Assembly (NCBI GenBank): GCA_029210045.1
Contig: JARGNX010000010.1
Span: 82,295-146,294 of the forward strand
DNA: 64,000 nucleotides
Reading direction: 5' to 3'
Source of the DNA: Coxiellaceae bacterium
Lineage (GTDB): Bacteria; Pseudomonadota; Gammaproteobacteria; Coxiellales; Coxiellaceae
Below the pieces are notes generated by a model that saw only the letters and a list, made by a program, of their open reading frames with translations, was not told the origin of the DNA and made no database searches. Position numbers and translations under genes: made by a program. Positions 25,341 through 33,755 of this stretch are shown piece by piece (position 1 is the stretch's first letter; every line of letters begins with the position of its first letter).

Positions 25341-26087
25341 ATGAGCAGGCATATAAAAGCGAGGCCAGAATCGAATAGGACTTACCAACCAAGCAGCCGT
25401 GGTAAAAATTTTGATCCGTTTACTCGTAGAAACTATTCCACTTTTAGAATGGAAGCTCATTATCGGCCGCGGTTTAGCCATATTGTGCTATGTCCGGTTC
25501 GTGACTCTAGTGGCGTTTCAATAGTAGAAAAAGATGTTGATGATCTGATTTCGCATGGTCGATCGTTAGTGGAGCGCCTAGAACGACATCGACGCAATAA
25601 TCCCGTTATGATCAGAGCTGATTATAAAGATCCTCGCCCGAATATTGCCAAGGTTAAAGAGGTCGATCGAGCAGGTGTGATTTATGTTGTAGGACATTGT
25701 AATGGCCATATGTTTGGTTCACAGCATTACGGCGTTATTGATTTCGATGCTACGCGAATGGCTGACTGGTTAGAAAAAACCGGTTTAATGCGACCTGGCG
25801 TAACCGTTAAATTGATGGGGTGTCGTACGGCATCCATTTGTGAATGCGGCGATATTCCCTTTGCAAGTGCTGTAGCCAGTAAATTACGCGTGCGAGGCGT
25901 TAAAATCGCAGGTTATGATGGCTCTGTGAAGGAGTCAAAGAGGCTGGGTGGATTACATAGCTGTAGCGCGCCTTTATTTAGTCTGTTTGATAGAGACAGA
26001 GATAGGAGCAGCGATAGAGCTGCGACGACTAGCAAAGGTGAAGAATTATTACGCGCAAGTGACGTTCGTGTTAGCTTTAGATCATGA
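25341..26087 (+). CDS. Caspase-like (clan CD, C80/CHAT-type) candidate cysteine peptidase
   Basis: 248 residues, ATG start. A strand-His motif VIYVVGHCNGH (His119) and a strand-Cys motif VKLMGCRTAS (Cys161) lie 42 residues apart. FASAVASKL and VKIAGYDGSV follow. This is the layout of clan CD proteases such as the cysteine protease domains of MARTX/TcdB toxins and CHAT domains: H on one strand, about 40-50 residues, then C on the next, then a helix and an AxxG strand. The N-terminal 45 residues are basic and disordered, and the C-terminus is Arg/Ser/Asp-rich. No signal peptide. A toxin or effector role is possible but unproven. Confidence 0.6.
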   Translation: MSRHIKARPESNRTYQPSSRGKNFDPFTRRNYSTFRMEAHYRPRFSHIVLCPVRDSSGVSIVEKDVDDLISHGRSLVERLERHRRNNPVMIRADYKDPRPNIAKVKEVDRAGVIYVVGHCNGHMFGSQHYGVIDFDATRMADWLEKTGLMRPGVTVKLMGCRTASICECGDIPFASAVASKLRVRGVKIAGYDGSVKESKRLGGLHSCSAPLFSLFDRDRDRSSDRAATTSKGEELLRASDVRVSFRS

Positions 26088-26177
26088 GGTAGTCGTTATT
26101 ACCCCAGTGATATTTCCGGTATTTGATAACTGTTAAAAGCATTTAGACTTGAGTTGTTTAATTTAAGGAGAGTCTTT

Positions 26178-26504
26178 ATGAAGATAACTACCGGTTCGTT
26201 GTTCTTATTGGCCTGCAGTTTTAGTTTATTGTCTGCTTCACCTTTACTCGCGGCATCGAAGGCAAAGGCGCCTAAGTCGGTGAAAGTGCAAACACTGAAA
26301 CAAATCAATATTAATAAAGCGAATGCGAATGCCTTGGCAGCGATTAAGGGGATTGGCATTAAGCGTGCACAGGCGATTGTTGCCTATCGTCAAAAACACG
26401 GTAAATATACATCTGTGGGTCAATTGTCGGCAATCCGTGGCATCAGTGCTAATAGTCTAGCGAAGATCAAAGCGCGAAATTCTGTCAAGTTACTGTTGAA
26501 GTAG
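26178..26504 (+). CDS. ComEA-like helix-hairpin-helix DNA-binding protein
   Basis: 108 residues from ATG 26178, which follows AAGGAG by seven bases; an upstream TTG at 26154 would add eight residues before a normal signal peptide. The N-terminal signal peptide (about 1-26) exports the protein. The C-terminal domain has two helix-hairpin-helix motifs: ININKANANALAAIKGIGIKRA and VGQLSAIRGISANSLAKI. ComEA-type proteins bind incoming DNA in the periplasm during natural transformation. Other competence genes are not nearby, so a role in DNA uptake is a family-level inference. Confidence 0.88.
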   Translation: MKITTGSLFLLACSFSLLSASPLLAASKAKAPKSVKVQTLKQININKANANALAAIKGIGIKRAQAIVAYRQKHGKYTSVGQLSAIRGISANSLAKIKARNSVKLLLK

Positions 26505-26522
26505 TCTGAAGGGATAGCTATC

Positions 26523-27608
26523 ATGGCACTTTCAATTACCGTTGTTTGCGCCATGATAGATTTTTTACTTAAAAGCAGTGTGCTCACTTTTGTTACAACC
26601 TTGTTCTGTATGTGGTTGTTGTATCCAATTGCGCTTCAAATAGGTTTAACTGATCACCCAGGTGGACGAAAGTTACACAAAGGTAAGACGCCACTAATTG
26701 GTGGTATCGCTATATTTTTCGGTATGTGCTTTGGTTTGCTGACATTGCATATCTCATTGAGCGAATACCGCGGTATGCTCGGTGGTGCAGGTTTATTGCT
26801 ATTAATGGGTATTGCTGATGATTTTAAGGACATTAGTCAAGGGCTTCGTTTGGTCGGGCAGTTAATAGCCGCTTTATTATTGATTGTTTGGGGTGGTCAT
26901 CAGCTAAACAACTTGGGTTCAATATTTTTTACCAGCGATGTCATGCTTGGTTTGTGGGCGGTGCCGCTGACCATATTAGTGGTGATCTGTTATATCAATG
27001 CCTTTAATATGATTGATGGTCAAGATGGCTTGGCCGGTGGCGTTGCTTTAATACAGTTGGTTGCTTTAAGCATTATGCTGTATCAAGAAGGTCAAATGTT
27101 TTCCATGTTGGTGTTAGTGATAGTCTGTGTCGCGACGTTTGCCTTTTTATGTCTCAATATGCCGCTGCCTTGGCGTAAATCAGCCAAAGTGTTTATGGGC
27201 GATTCCGGTAGCACGGTGTTGGCCTTTATTATTATTTGGTTTGCGTTGCAATTATCGCAAACGGGTGTGCATCACTTTAGACCAATCGATGCGGTATGGG
27301 TGATTTCATATCCATTTTTTGATTTTGTGCAGGTGGTGACTTATCGATTAATGCAGGGGCGTTCTCCATTAGAGGCGGATCGCGAGCATTTGCATCATAT
27401 TATGTTATCGCTAGGTATGTCGCGTATTGCGATAAACCTATGGATTATGACTTTAACGCTATTTATGATTGCGATTGGTTGGCTATTTTATTATTTGGCC
27501 TTATCGAGTGGTGTGGTGTTTATTATCTGGTTATCGTCACTTTTGGCTTACGTAAGCATCTGCAACGTATGGTTGAAGAAGCATGTGGAAGTTAATGCTA
27601 ACAGTTAG
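26523..27608 (+). CDS. wecA: Undecaprenyl-phosphate GlcNAc-1-phosphate transferase (WecA/MraY family)
   Basis: 361 residues, about ten transmembrane helices. It transfers a sugar-1-phosphate to undecaprenyl phosphate to start O-antigen or other surface glycan synthesis. The diagnostic motifs are HPGGRKLHKGKTPLIGG near the start, MGIADDFKDIS (Asp pair), NAFNMIDGQDGLAGG, MGDSGSTVL and the cytoplasmic REHLHHIM. The last matches the WecA HIHH-type motif rather than MraY. ATG 26523 has AGGG eight bases upstream; a second ATG at 26556 is possible. No glycan cluster surrounds it. Confidence 0.88.
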   Translation: MALSITVVCAMIDFLLKSSVLTFVTTLFCMWLLYPIALQIGLTDHPGGRKLHKGKTPLIGGIAIFFGMCFGLLTLHISLSEYRGMLGGAGLLLLMGIADDFKDISQGLRLVGQLIAALLLIVWGGHQLNNLGSIFFTSDVMLGLWAVPLTILVVICYINAFNMIDGQDGLAGGVALIQLVALSIMLYQEGQMFSMLVLVIVCVATFAFLCLNMPLPWRKSAKVFMGDSGSTVLAFIIIWFALQLSQTGVHHFRPIDAVWVISYPFFDFVQVVTYRLMQGRSPLEADREHLHHIMLSLGMSRIAINLWIMTLTLFMIAIGWLFYYLALSSGVVFIIWLSSLLAYVSICNVWLKKHVEVNANS

Positions 27609-27641
27609 ATAGGCCGAATAATCCTATGGAAGGGTGGCTGC

Positions 27642-29075
27642 ATGATTACTGAAATTGCTCATTTTTGTTTTATTCTTGCCTTATGCATTGCTGTCGTGCA
27701 AGCCGTGTTACCTATGGTGGGAGCATCAAAAGGTAATATAGCGCTTATGCGCGTTGGACGTTATGCGTCGATGGCACAGTTGTTATTGATTGCGGTGAGC
27801 CTTTGTGGTGCGCATCAAGCTTCAATGCTGTTGTGGGTTTTTCTCTTAACGTTGTGGATGGTCGCCGTAAGCCAATTCAGTAAGCGTTTACCTGCGGAGA
27901 TGTTAGCTCGTACATTGGCTGTATTATCGTGGATTGCGACTGGTTTTTATTTGCTTTTATTAATGACATCAAATCCTTTTGCTCACTTGTTACCGAGTTC
28001 ACCTATTAATCTTCAGCTACTGATGCTGTATATGGGGTATGTGGGTTTTTCTGTTGTATTTGCCTTTGTGATGGCGGCATTAATCAGTAACCGATTAGAT
28101 GCAGTATGGGCGCGTTGGGTACGACCATGGACTACAGTGGCTTGGTGCTTTCTTACTTACAGTATTGTGTTTGGTGGTTTACGGCTTTCAGGGTCGGTAG
28201 AAAGCGCGCCATTATTGCCATGGTTAATGGCTACCGCTTTGTTACACGCATTGTCGGCCACAGAAAAGCGCGGTGTATTTAAGGCTTGGACGGTGCTGTT
28301 AGCTATAAGCACCTTCGTTTTATGCTTGGCGAGTACGTTGCAGGGTTATGCATTGATATTTTTATTCGTGGTGCTAGGTGCCGCACTAGCATTATATGCG
28401 ATGAGATCACGACGACTGATTAGTCATACAGGCTTTAGCTGGTATTCCCGCGAAATGATGCTCTTATTCAATAATATTTTTTTAGCGGCTGTAATGATAA
28501 CCATTTTACTGGCGGCGATATTTCCCTCACTGCTAGCTGGGCGATATTATATGATTTTTATTGCCTTAGTCGCGCCATTGTTGTTTTTGGTGGGGATTGC
28601 CCCGTATTTTAAATGGCAGCATACGTCACTGATTGGCATTACATACCGCACGATGTTTGGGATTACTGTGGCGGTGGTTTTAGCTGGTATCACAGCGTTA
28701 TTGATTGGTTACGGCTTTAAGCCATCAGTCATACTCGGATTAGGCTTGGCGTTTTGGATATTGATGCAGACCTTAAACCAATGGCTGCATTTTAATAGCC
28801 AGAGAAGAATACTGTTTAGGCGTTTAGCGCGTAGTCAATGGGCAATGGTGTTGGCGCATTGCGGTGTGGCGTTGATGGTGGTTGGTATTACGTTAGGTGG
28901 GAATGCGCTAGCTACACATTTGAATGCGTGGGTGAAGTTCGGTGGCTTATTTATGTTGCTGGGTGGGCTAATGGCGGTATTTGACCGTCGTTATCGTGTA
29001 AGAGAATCACACCCCGAAAAGGTGTTAATGGTTAATAAGCTGTTGCCAAATGAGTCGGTGAGTGACGGTAAGTGA
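27642..29075 (+). CDS. CcmF-like membrane protein lacking the haem-handling motifs
   Basis: 477 residues and about 12 transmembrane helices. Long stretches follow the cytochrome c biogenesis factor CcmF: FCFILALCIAVVQAVLP, MTSNPFAHLLP, LMLYMGYVGFSVVFAF, WARWVRPWTTVAWCFLT, LLHALSATEKRGVFKAWTVL, SREMMLLFNN and GGLMAVFDRRYR at the end. In true CcmF (about 650 residues) the Trp-rich WWD segment and four conserved His bind haem. Here the WWD stretch is replaced by GGLRLSGSVESAPLLPW, and HPP before LYMGY is lost. It is therefore either a decayed copy or a repurposed paralogue. Other ccm genes are not in the window. Confidence 0.72.
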   Translation: MITEIAHFCFILALCIAVVQAVLPMVGASKGNIALMRVGRYASMAQLLLIAVSLCGAHQASMLLWVFLLTLWMVAVSQFSKRLPAEMLARTLAVLSWIATGFYLLLLMTSNPFAHLLPSSPINLQLLMLYMGYVGFSVVFAFVMAALISNRLDAVWARWVRPWTTVAWCFLTYSIVFGGLRLSGSVESAPLLPWLMATALLHALSATEKRGVFKAWTVLLAISTFVLCLASTLQGYALIFLFVVLGAALALYAMRSRRLISHTGFSWYSREMMLLFNNIFLAAVMITILLAAIFPSLLAGRYYMIFIALVAPLLFLVGIAPYFKWQHTSLIGITYRTMFGITVAVVLAGITALLIGYGFKPSVILGLGLAFWILMQTLNQWLHFNSQRRILFRRLARSQWAMVLAHCGVALMVVGITLGGNALATHLNAWVKFGGLFMLLGGLMAVFDRRYRVRESHPEKVLMVNKLLPNESVSDGK

Positions 29076-29276
29076 CGATTGCTTTTTGGTGATTATTGGC
29101 GGTATTTCGATTTTTTTTATCTTAGTACCTGCCGTAGCGTTGATCTTATATTTATGTTTCTAGATATCAACATCATTGATCTATGGTAATTCAACTTTTT
29201 GTCATGCGGTAACCTTGAATTGAACCCGTAAGTGTTCTGCTATAAGATAAAACAACAATCACCTCATAGGATCGGC

Positions 29277-30485
29277 ATGGAAGCAACGGAAAAAACTCAT
29301 TTGCGTCATTTGATGCCACTGTATTTGGTTATATTTTTTGGTTTTGTTGGTTATAGCTTGATGCTGACTGTGTTTACGCCGATGTTGATTCATAGCTCAA
29401 TGGCGCATAACACGATTATCCTCGGTATTTTATTGTCAGTGTACCCGTTTGGTCAGTTTATAGGCTCGCCAGTGATTGGTGCATTATCAGACATTCATGG
29501 GCGTAAAAGTGTTTTGCTGTTTAGCTTATTGGCTTCAGCGATTATGTATGGTGGTATTGCATTAAGTTTGACCTATCACAATTTGTGGTGGTTAGGTGTT
29601 ACTTGTTTTATTGCGGGATTGTTCGAGTCCAATATTGCGATCGCTTTAAGTGCGATTGCTGATGTGGCTACGGGACCAGAACGCACAAAATTATTTGGCT
29701 ATATTAATCTTGCTGCTAGTTCGGCTTATGTCGTTGGCCCGCTAGTGGGAGGTAAATTAGCGGACCCTGCGATACTTAATTGGTTTGATAATTCCGTGCC
29801 ATTTTGGTTTACCGGATTGCTATTGATCATTGTAATGATATACACCCAGGCAAACTTTATAGAAACCACTAGAGCGCAACCAGAAGAAAAGCCTCATTGG
29901 TTGGCTGCATTTACTAACTTAGCGAACGTATTTAAGCCGTCGGGCATACGCCGCATTTACTTTGTGAATTTTTTATTGTTTTTGGCGATCTTTGGCTTTT
30001 TTCGTTGTTATCCCATGTATATCGTTGATGAGTTTAATTTAACGGTTAATCAAGAATCGAATTATATTGCTTGGGTGGCTGTGCCTATTTTGTTAACCAA
30101 TTTATTTTTAACCGGATGGCTCGCGAAAAAAGTAGCGATTAAGTCGGTGTTATTATTTTCAGGGGTGTTGTTAACGATTATGATGGTCGTGGTTGTGCTT
30201 CCTAATAATCCAAATTGGTTATGGTTAACATTGTTTATTGCAGGCTTTGCTGTGGCGTTGTGTATGCCAAATGCCTCTTCGTTTTTGTCGCATCATGTCG
30301 CCGCGAACCAGCAGGGCAGTGTGATGGGGAATAACCAAGCGGTGCAAGTAGCGTCAGAGGCCATATCTGGAGTATTCGGTGGGTTAGTGGCGGCTATTTT
30401 AATTCCATTGCCTTTAATAGTGCTGGCAGCCTGCGCTTTGTTAGGTGTTATTATTTTACTGACGATTAAGGAACAGCAACATTAA
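29277..30485 (+). CDS. MFS transporter, TetA/multidrug-like
   Basis: 402 residues from ATG 29277, which has TAGGA upstream; an in-frame ATG at 29232 would add 15 unlikely polar residues. Twelve transmembrane helices are visible. The MFS loop 2-3 motif GALSDIHGRKSVLL is present, as is FGYINLAASSAYVVGPLVGGKLAD in helix 5, a signature of drug/H+ antiporters. The substrate is unknown. A second MFS gene follows at once, overlapping or nearly so, so the two were likely gained and expressed together. Confidence 0.85.
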   Translation: MEATEKTHLRHLMPLYLVIFFGFVGYSLMLTVFTPMLIHSSMAHNTIILGILLSVYPFGQFIGSPVIGALSDIHGRKSVLLFSLLASAIMYGGIALSLTYHNLWWLGVTCFIAGLFESNIAIALSAIADVATGPERTKLFGYINLAASSAYVVGPLVGGKLADPAILNWFDNSVPFWFTGLLLIIVMIYTQANFIETTRAQPEEKPHWLAAFTNLANVFKPSGIRRIYFVNFLLFLAIFGFFRCYPMYIVDEFNLTVNQESNYIAWVAVPILLTNLFLTGWLAKKVAIKSVLLFSGVLLTIMMVVVVLPNNPNWLWLTLFIAGFAVALCMPNASSFLSHHVAANQQGSVMGNNQAVQVASEAISGVFGGLVAAILIPLPLIVLAACALLGVIILLTIKEQQH

Positions 30486-31659
30486 TAAGGTAAAACGTTG
30501 GATCATCATCAATATTTTATTAATGGCGCCATTGTGTCAGGGTGCTAGTGATATTTACACGCCGGCATTGCCTGAAATCTCGCGCTTCTTTGGCTTGAGT
30601 CATACGTGGTCACAGTTAACCGTTATTGTTTACTTGTTTAGTTATGCCTTTGGCCAATTAATATGGGGCTATTTTAGTGATCGATATGGTCGTAAACCTG
30701 CGCTGTTATACGGCATGGGTATTGGTGCAGTGGGCTTTTTGATATCACCTTTATCACACTCCATGGGCTTATTGCTTTTGTCACGCATCATTCAAGGTCT
30801 CGGGCTGGGTGCGATTGGTGTCAATTATAAAACAATTATTATTGATAGTTTTGATGCAAAAGAAGTTTATAAGGCATCTTCTATTGCAAATAGTGCCTGG
30901 GGCTTAGGGCCGATTCTAGCGCCGTTTATTGGTGGTTACTTAACCGCGTGGATGGGTTGGAAGGCAAATTTTTGGTTTTTACTTATCTATATTGCGCTGA
31001 ACATTATTATGGTGGCTACTACTTTGCGCGAAACCTTGCCTCAGCCGATTAAAACACCGTTTAAAGAGGTGTTGCAAATTTATCGCTCTCATTTGGCTTC
31101 AGTGCCGATGTGGGCAGGTATTGTTGTGTTAACGGTTATTTATGTGCAGATGCTAGCTTTTAATTTATTGGCGCCATTTTTAATTATTCGTGAGCTGCAT
31201 TATTCAGTAATACATTACGGGCATGTTGCATTGGCGATGGGGGTTGCATTTTTTATTGGTTCGTTAGTGAATAAAAAATGCTTGCAGTATATAGCGCCGC
31301 ATTTCTTGTGTTACTACCCAATAGCATTAGCAGTTATTGCTTCCATTGCTATGGTCGTTACGCATATTACGTTGCCACTGAGCTTGTGGGGTGTATTAAT
31401 CCCGAGTCTAGTGATTAACTTTACTGTTGGTTTGATTTTTCCTAATACGATTATACGCACGCAATATTTATTTAAAGAGCATACCGGCTTGACCACGTCG
31501 ACGATTGGTGTGTTGATGCTTTTATTAACGGGTGTTTGTACGTTATTTATTAGCTTCTCACCGACGCATACCATGCTACCGCTGGCGCTGTGGGACTTGG
31601 CTATGGCCGTAGTGAGTTTGGTGGGATACTATATTTTGCATCATCGCAGTTCAGGTTAG
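30481..31659 (+). CDS. MFS transporter, Bcr/CflA-like
   Basis: Drug-resistance-type MFS protein. The first ATG in frame (30523) would give 378 residues but truncates helix 1. The frame is open further upstream and reads NKVKRWIIINILLMAPLCQ, a complete first helix as in Bcr/CflA proteins. An ATT at 30481 lies eight bases after AAGGA (30468-30472) and may be a non-canonical start; I annotate from there with reserve. Family marks are GASDIYTPALPEI in helix 1 and GYFSDRYGRKPALLYG in loop 2-3. A substrate cannot be named. It overlaps the end of the previous MFS gene by five bases. Confidence 0.8.
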   Translation: MNKVKRWIIINILLMAPLCQGASDIYTPALPEISRFFGLSHTWSQLTVIVYLFSYAFGQLIWGYFSDRYGRKPALLYGMGIGAVGFLISPLSHSMGLLLLSRIIQGLGLGAIGVNYKTIIIDSFDAKEVYKASSIANSAWGLGPILAPFIGGYLTAWMGWKANFWFLLIYIALNIIMVATTLRETLPQPIKTPFKEVLQIYRSHLASVPMWAGIVVLTVIYVQMLAFNLLAPFLIIRELHYSVIHYGHVALAMGVAFFIGSLVNKKCLQYIAPHFLCYYPIALAVIASIAMVVTHITLPLSLWGVLIPSLVINFTVGLIFPNTIIRTQYLFKEHTGLTTSTIGVLMLLLTGVCTLFISFSPTHTMLPLALWDLAMAVVSLVGYYILHHRSSG

Positions 31660-31679
31660 CTCATGTAATCATGAGCTAA
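31656..31679. terminator. Perfect hairpin shared by two convergent genes
   Basis: TTAGCTCATG / CATGAGCTAA is a perfect 10-bp stem with a 4-base loop that contains the stop codons of both flanking genes. No T-run follows on either strand, so it is a weak terminator or a transcript-end hairpin. Confidence 0.5.
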
Positions 31680-32308
31680 AGGTGCAGCAATGTATGAGTT
31701 AAGCCATAAATAGCAAAACCAATAAGAATTATTCCACCAGCCCAGTTGATCCTTTGCATAACTTTTTGCGAAAAGCGATGGCGAGTGAAGTGCAGCGTGG
31801 TGTTAATGCTTACTACCCATCCATAGGCGCCAATGATGACGCCTGCCCCCATAAATGCGATGGCGGGGTGGTTGTTATGAGCTTGCAATGCGACCTGAGA
31901 GCTCACCGACGCCCAAAATAAAATGGTCATCGGATTTAATAGTGTCATCAAATAACCTTCAAGCCAATGGCGCCATTGTGCTTTACGTTTGATGGGTTTA
32001 TCATTTTTACTAGGGTCTTCAGTGATTTTTGTACGTAGTGCTTCGATACCAAACCAGGCCAGTATAAAAGCACCAATTAATCCAATGACATTAAGCACGG
32101 TGTGGTGAGTGAGCAGTGTCAGTGCGCCGAGTGATAGCAATAATAAATAAGTTAAGTCAGTGCAGGCGGCTCCTAAGCCGAGCAGCATACCGCTGGTAGT
32201 GCCAAAGCGTAAATTGCGTCGTACGATTTCTAAATTCACGGGGCCTACGGGCATTGCTGCACCCAACCCTAATAAAATGCCATAACCTAAAAGATGTAAA
32301 TTCTGCAT
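31676..32308 (-). CDS. LysE-family amino acid exporter
   Basis: About 210 residues from MQNLHLLGYGILLGLG (32308). The frame is open to 32416, but the extra residues come from the palindromic repeat DNA and do not belong to the family. Six transmembrane helices and the LysE signature PVGPVNLEIVRRNLRFG in the first loop are visible, followed by GLGAACTDLTYLL and LLNPMTILFW. The family exports lysine, homoserine, threonine and similar amino acids. The upstream DNA is a second kind of tandem repeat, which may contain or disturb its promoter. Confidence 0.85.
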   Translation of the reverse strand: MQNLHLLGYGILLGLGAAMPVGPVNLEIVRRNLRFGTTSGMLLGLGAACTDLTYLLLLSLGALTLLTHHTVLNVIGLIGAFILAWFGIEALRTKITEDPSKNDKPIKRKAQWRHWLEGYLMTLLNPMTILFWASVSSQVALQAHNNHPAIAFMGAGVIIGAYGWVVSINTTLHFTRHRFSQKVMQRINWAGGIILIGFAIYGLTHTLLHL

Positions 32309-32336
32309 GTCTCGTGTCACAATGTTGTTTGTTGTT

Positions 32337-32500
32337 GTCATTGCGAAGCCTTCGCTAGAAGACTGAAGCAATCTCAGGGTTGAAGCTTGGATTGCTTCGT
32401 CGCAAGCTCCTTGCAATGACGGTGTCGTTAGCGTTCTCGCAATGACGGTGTCGTTAGCGTTCTCGCAATGACGGCGTCGTTAGCGTTTGTTGTCATGGCG
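32337..32500. repeat. Tandem repeat of a second family (26-bp unit)
   Basis: A GTCATTGCGA...GAAGCAATC element followed by a tandem array: the 26-base unit CAATGACGGTGTCGTTAGCG(TTCTCG) recurs at 32414, 32440 and 32466, ending in a partial copy. Sequence differs from the CCCGG palindromes elsewhere. It fills the gap between the LysE and DUF3750 genes. Confidence 0.8.
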
Positions 32501-32525
32501 AGATTGTAAAGGAATTTGCACATTA

Positions 32526-33263
32526 ATGAAACGATTTTTATGGATCGCGCTATTTATAGTGGTAATGCTTAGCGGGCCACTGTATTTGTTGTTAGCACAA
32601 AAGGTGCATTTAAGCAGCAATTGGCGCACGGCTGATCGCAGCAGTGCAGGTATTACACCAAAAGCGAATGAGTATAAACCAGCATTGATTCAGGTGTATG
32701 CCGCACATGCTTATAACTGGCGCGGTTTGTTTGCTGTGCATACTTGGATTGCGCTTAAACCTAAAAATGCAGAGGGTTATCGCATATTCCAGGTTACGCT
32801 GTGGGAGTTATGGCGTAAGGGCACAACAGTATTTGAGAGCACTGGGCCACCGGATCGTAGTTGGTTTGGTAATAAGCCGGTATTAATTCGCTCGATCAAC
32901 GGTGCTAAAGCTGAGCGACTAATTCCACAAGTGCTGCATGCGATTGCTCGTTATCCGTACCCTAAAACCTATCATGCATGGCCCGGCCCTAACAGTAATA
33001 CGTTTATTGCTTATATCGGCCGTCAGGTGCCTGGGCTGGATTTAATTATGCCACCTAATGCGCTTGGTAAGGATTACCTGCCTGCGCGCCAGTTTATTGT
33101 GGCGACACCGAGTCACAGTGGTTACTTGTTTTCTTTGCTCGGTATCTATGGGCTGTCGATTTCAAAGCAGGGCGGAATACAATTAATGATTCTTGGGCTT
33201 AATTTTGGTGTTAATTGGTCACCATTTCGTATAATCTGGCCTGGCGTGGGTTATATAGGATGA
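32526..33263 (+). CDS. DUF3750 membrane-anchored protein
   Basis: 245 residues from ATG 32526. A hydrophobic N-terminal segment (MKRFLWIALFIVVMLSGPLYLL) is followed by a soluble domain with VYAAHAYNWRGLFAVHTWIA, YHAWPGPNSNTFIAYI, and a Pro/Gly-rich C-terminus. These blocks match DUF3750, a family of unknown function in proteobacteria. The His and Trp residues in HTW and HAWPGPNSN look like catalytic-type positions but no mechanism is known. A small exported helical protein is encoded 27 bases downstream and may be co-transcribed. Confidence 0.8.
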   Translation: MKRFLWIALFIVVMLSGPLYLLLAQKVHLSSNWRTADRSSAGITPKANEYKPALIQVYAAHAYNWRGLFAVHTWIALKPKNAEGYRIFQVTLWELWRKGTTVFESTGPPDRSWFGNKPVLIRSINGAKAERLIPQVLHAIARYPYPKTYHAWPGPNSNTFIAYIGRQVPGLDLIMPPNALGKDYLPARQFIVATPSHSGYLFSLLGIYGLSISKQGGIQLMILGLNFGVNWSPFRIIWPGVGYIG

Positions 33264-33290
33264 CAACTTTTTTACAATCGGAGAGTAAAT

Positions 33291-33581
33291 ATGCGATACA
33301 CGAAAAAAATTATTATGGCTGTGTTGGTTGGACTACCGTTGCTGGGCGTAGCAGCCAGTAGCCAAACGGATCAGGCTGTTGATAATACCAAAAAATCAGC
33401 AAACGAATGGGGCGATGTTGCAAAGCAAAAATTACAACAGGGTGAAGCCGCCGCTAAAAAGCAATGGCCTAAGGTTGAGCAAAAAACAAATGATTTAATG
33501 GATCGTGCTAAACAAACCTGGGAAGGCACCAAAAAAAGCTGGAAAGAAAGCGGTGAGCCAAAGCCAGCAAAAGATAGTTAG
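33291..33581 (+). CDS. Small exported amphipathic-helix protein
   Basis: 96 residues. GGAGAG lies seven bases before the ATG. A signal peptide (about 1-22, ending VAA) precedes a highly charged helical region with repeated Lys/Gln/Trp spacing: DQAVDNTKKSANEWGDVAKQ and DRAKQTWEGTKKSWKESG. The heptad-like pattern suggests an amphipathic helix in the periplasm. No family recognised; apolipoprotein- or LEA-like helices look similar. A 68-base tandem repeat follows directly. Confidence 0.65.
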   Translation: MRYTKKIIMAVLVGLPLLGVAASSQTDQAVDNTKKSANEWGDVAKQKLQQGEAAAKKQWPKVEQKTNDLMDRAKQTWEGTKKSWKESGEPKPAKDS

Positions 33582-33586
33582 ATTGA

Positions 33587-33752
33587 CTGGATCCCGGCTC
33601 GGGGGCCGGGATGACAAAGCAAAGGACTGGATGATGATAGATTGCTAGCCTGCACCAGGCAAGGACCCGGGGTGCGGGATGATAAAGCAAAGGACTGGAT
33701 GATGATAGATTGCTAGTCTGCACCAGGCAAGGACCCGGGGTGCGGGATGACA
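33587..33752. repeat. 68-bp tandem repeat containing the dispersed palindrome
   Basis: After a palindrome (CCCGGCTCGGGGGCCGGGATGAC), a 68-base unit starting GGGATGACAAAGCAAAGGAC repeats at 33608 and 33676 with a partial third copy at 33744. The two full units differ at only about two positions, so duplication is recent. It separates two convergent genes. Confidence 0.85.
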
Positions 33753-33755
33753 GGG

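Noticed and set aside
32309..32416. N-terminal extension of the LysE exporter
   Set aside because: These codons come from repeat DNA (GCAATG/CATTGC units) and precede a normal first helix, so they are probably not translated.
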